Source: Rhodospirillales bacterium
GTDB taxonomy: Bacteria > Pseudomonadota > Alphaproteobacteria > Acetobacterales > Acetobacteraceae
Direction: 5' to 3'
DNA: 6,140 nucleotides
NCBI GenBank assembly: GCA_903644035.1
Contig: CAHJXG010000201.1
Coordinates: 1 to 6,140 of the forward strand
The notes under the pieces are model-generated. The model was not told where the DNA came from. It saw only the letters and a list, made by a program, of their open reading frames with translations, and did not search any database. How positions within the stretch are numbered: the first letter of the stretch is position 1; each line of letters begins with the position of its first letter. The position numbers and the translations under genes are program-made. Below are positions 5,421 to 6,140 of the stretch, piece after piece.

Positions 5421-6140
5421 GGCGGCGGGACGCGCTGCTGCTGGCGGCCGTCGCCGGCCTGCGTCCCGCCCGCGCCCTATCGGCTCCCGGGTTGGCCCCT
5501 GGGTCGGCCGCGCCGTTCCCGATGATCGAGGTCGCGCCGGGCCTGCACGTCCGCCAAGGCGTGCATGAGGAGGCGACAACCGAGAACCAGGACGGCATCG
5601 CCAATATCGGCTTCGTCATCGGCGCCGACGCTGTCGCGGTGCTCGACCCCGGCGGCAGCCGCGCGGACGGCGAGCGGCTGCGCGCCAGCATCCGCGCGCG
5701 GACGGGCCTGCCGATCCGCTACGTCGTGATGACGCATCTGCACCCCGACCACGTGTTCGGCGCCGTTGCCTTCGCGGGCGACCGGCCGGTGTTCGTGGGG
5801 CACGCCCGGATAGCGGGAATGCTGGTGCAGCGCGGCGAGTTCTACCGCAACGGCCTGGCCGACGCGCTCGGCATCGAGGAGGCCGGCGACTACGCCAAGC
5901 CGGACCTGCTGGTTGACGACACGGCGACGCTCGACCTGGGCGGGCGCCGCCTGCGGCTCCAGGCGCATCCGACGGCGCACACAGACAATGACCTGTCGAT
6001 CCTGGACGAGGCGACGGGCACGCTGTGGCTGGGCGACCTGCTGTTCGTGGACCGCGTGCCCGCGCTGGACGGCAGCATCCTGGGCTGGCTGGCGCAGACG
6101 GCGGCGCTGCGGGGCTCGCCGGCGGCGCGGGCGGTGCCGG
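5417..6140 (+). CDS. Exported metallo-beta-lactamase-fold hydrolase, quinoprotein-associated (3' end outside window)
   Basis: The ATG at 5417 overlaps the pqqE stop (ATGA) and the frame stays open to the right edge, giving 241 residues of an incomplete protein. Residues 1-20 (MRRRDALLLAAVAGL, then PARA) look like a signal peptide with consecutive arginines, either Sec or Tat-like. The mature part has the zinc motif THLHPDH (His107, His109, Asp111, His112), then AHTDND (His188) and the bridging Asp207 in WLGDLLF, so both metal sites look intact as far as seen. The last metal-binding His, expected in a PGHG-like segment, lies past the edge. The HEEAT, IANIGFVIG, AHTDND and GDLLFVDRVPALDGS segments recall the SoxH-like 'quinoprotein relay system zinc metallohydrolase' type 2 family. 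Its substrate is unknown to me. Position in the pqq operon suggests a role with periplasmic PQQ enzymes. It has no Shine-Dalgarno, so coupling to pqqE is likely. Confidence 0.9.
   Translation, partial: MRRRDALLLAAVAGLRPARALSAPGLAPGSAAPFPMIEVAPGLHVRQGVHEEATTENQDGIANIGFVIGADAVAVLDPGGSRADGERLRASIRARTGLPIRYVVMTHLHPDHVFGAVAFAGDRPVFVGHARIAGMLVQRGEFYRNGLADALGIEEAGDYAKPDLLVDDTATLDLGGRRLRLQAHPTAHTDNDLSILDEATGTLWLGDLLFVDRVPALDGSILGWLAQTAALRGSPAARAVP

Noticed and set aside
3903..5579. Minus-strand open frame of 558 codons across pqqD and pqqE
   Set aside because: It runs opposite to four well-supported genes, is Arg/Ala/Gly/His-rich without recognisable motifs, and is the usual antisense artefact of very GC-rich coding DNA.

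Overview
The window carries a pyrroloquinoline quinone (PQQ) biosynthesis operon with a short flank of unrelated genes. The DNA is very GC-rich, with G/C at most third codon positions. The PqqA peptide begins MAWN and carries the core GAEINSY, a form I associate with acetic-acid-type Alphaproteobacteria. The PqqB and PqqC sequences also look alphaproteobacterial. I infer a high-GC member of the Acetobacteraceae/Rhodospirillales, from recall only and without a database search.

Layout. Positions 1-681 (+) hold the 3' part of a pentapeptide-repeat gene that runs off the left edge. It is followed after a few bases by a secreted DUF1194 (von Willebrand A-like) protein ending at 1403. A 52-base gap follows. 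A minus-strand gene (1456-1998) then encodes a secreted, low-complexity protein of unknown function. The 181 bases from 1999 to 2179 are a divergent regulatory region with a credible sigma-70-type promoter for pqqA and a perfect 6-3-6 dyad over its -10 element.

From 2180 to the right edge everything reads rightward: pqqA (27-residue precursor), an 85-base gap containing a large nested stem-loop, then pqqB, pqqC, pqqD, pqqE and a metallo-beta-lactamase-fold hydrolase cut by the window end. The last five genes are joined by four consecutive 4-base start/stop overlaps (GTGA, then ATGA three times), so they form one translationally coupled unit.

How they work together. PqqA supplies the Glu and Tyr that become PQQ. 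PqqD holds PqqA and presents it to the radical-SAM enzyme PqqE, which makes the first Glu-Tyr carbon-carbon bond. The crosslinked peptide must be proteolysed (no pqqF/pqqG protease is visible here). PqqB is known as the hydroxylase of the intermediate, and PqqC carries out the final ring closure and oxidation. The terminal hydrolase looks exported and resembles the zinc metallohydrolases that accompany periplasmic quinoprotein dehydrogenases, so it probably serves the users of PQQ rather than its synthesis.

I see no strong case for a wholly new system. The points most worth checking are the pqqA-pqqB stem-loop, an Ile in PqqC where the well-studied enzyme has an oxygen-pocket His, the reduced metal motifs of PqqB, and the coupling of the hydrolase to pqqE.
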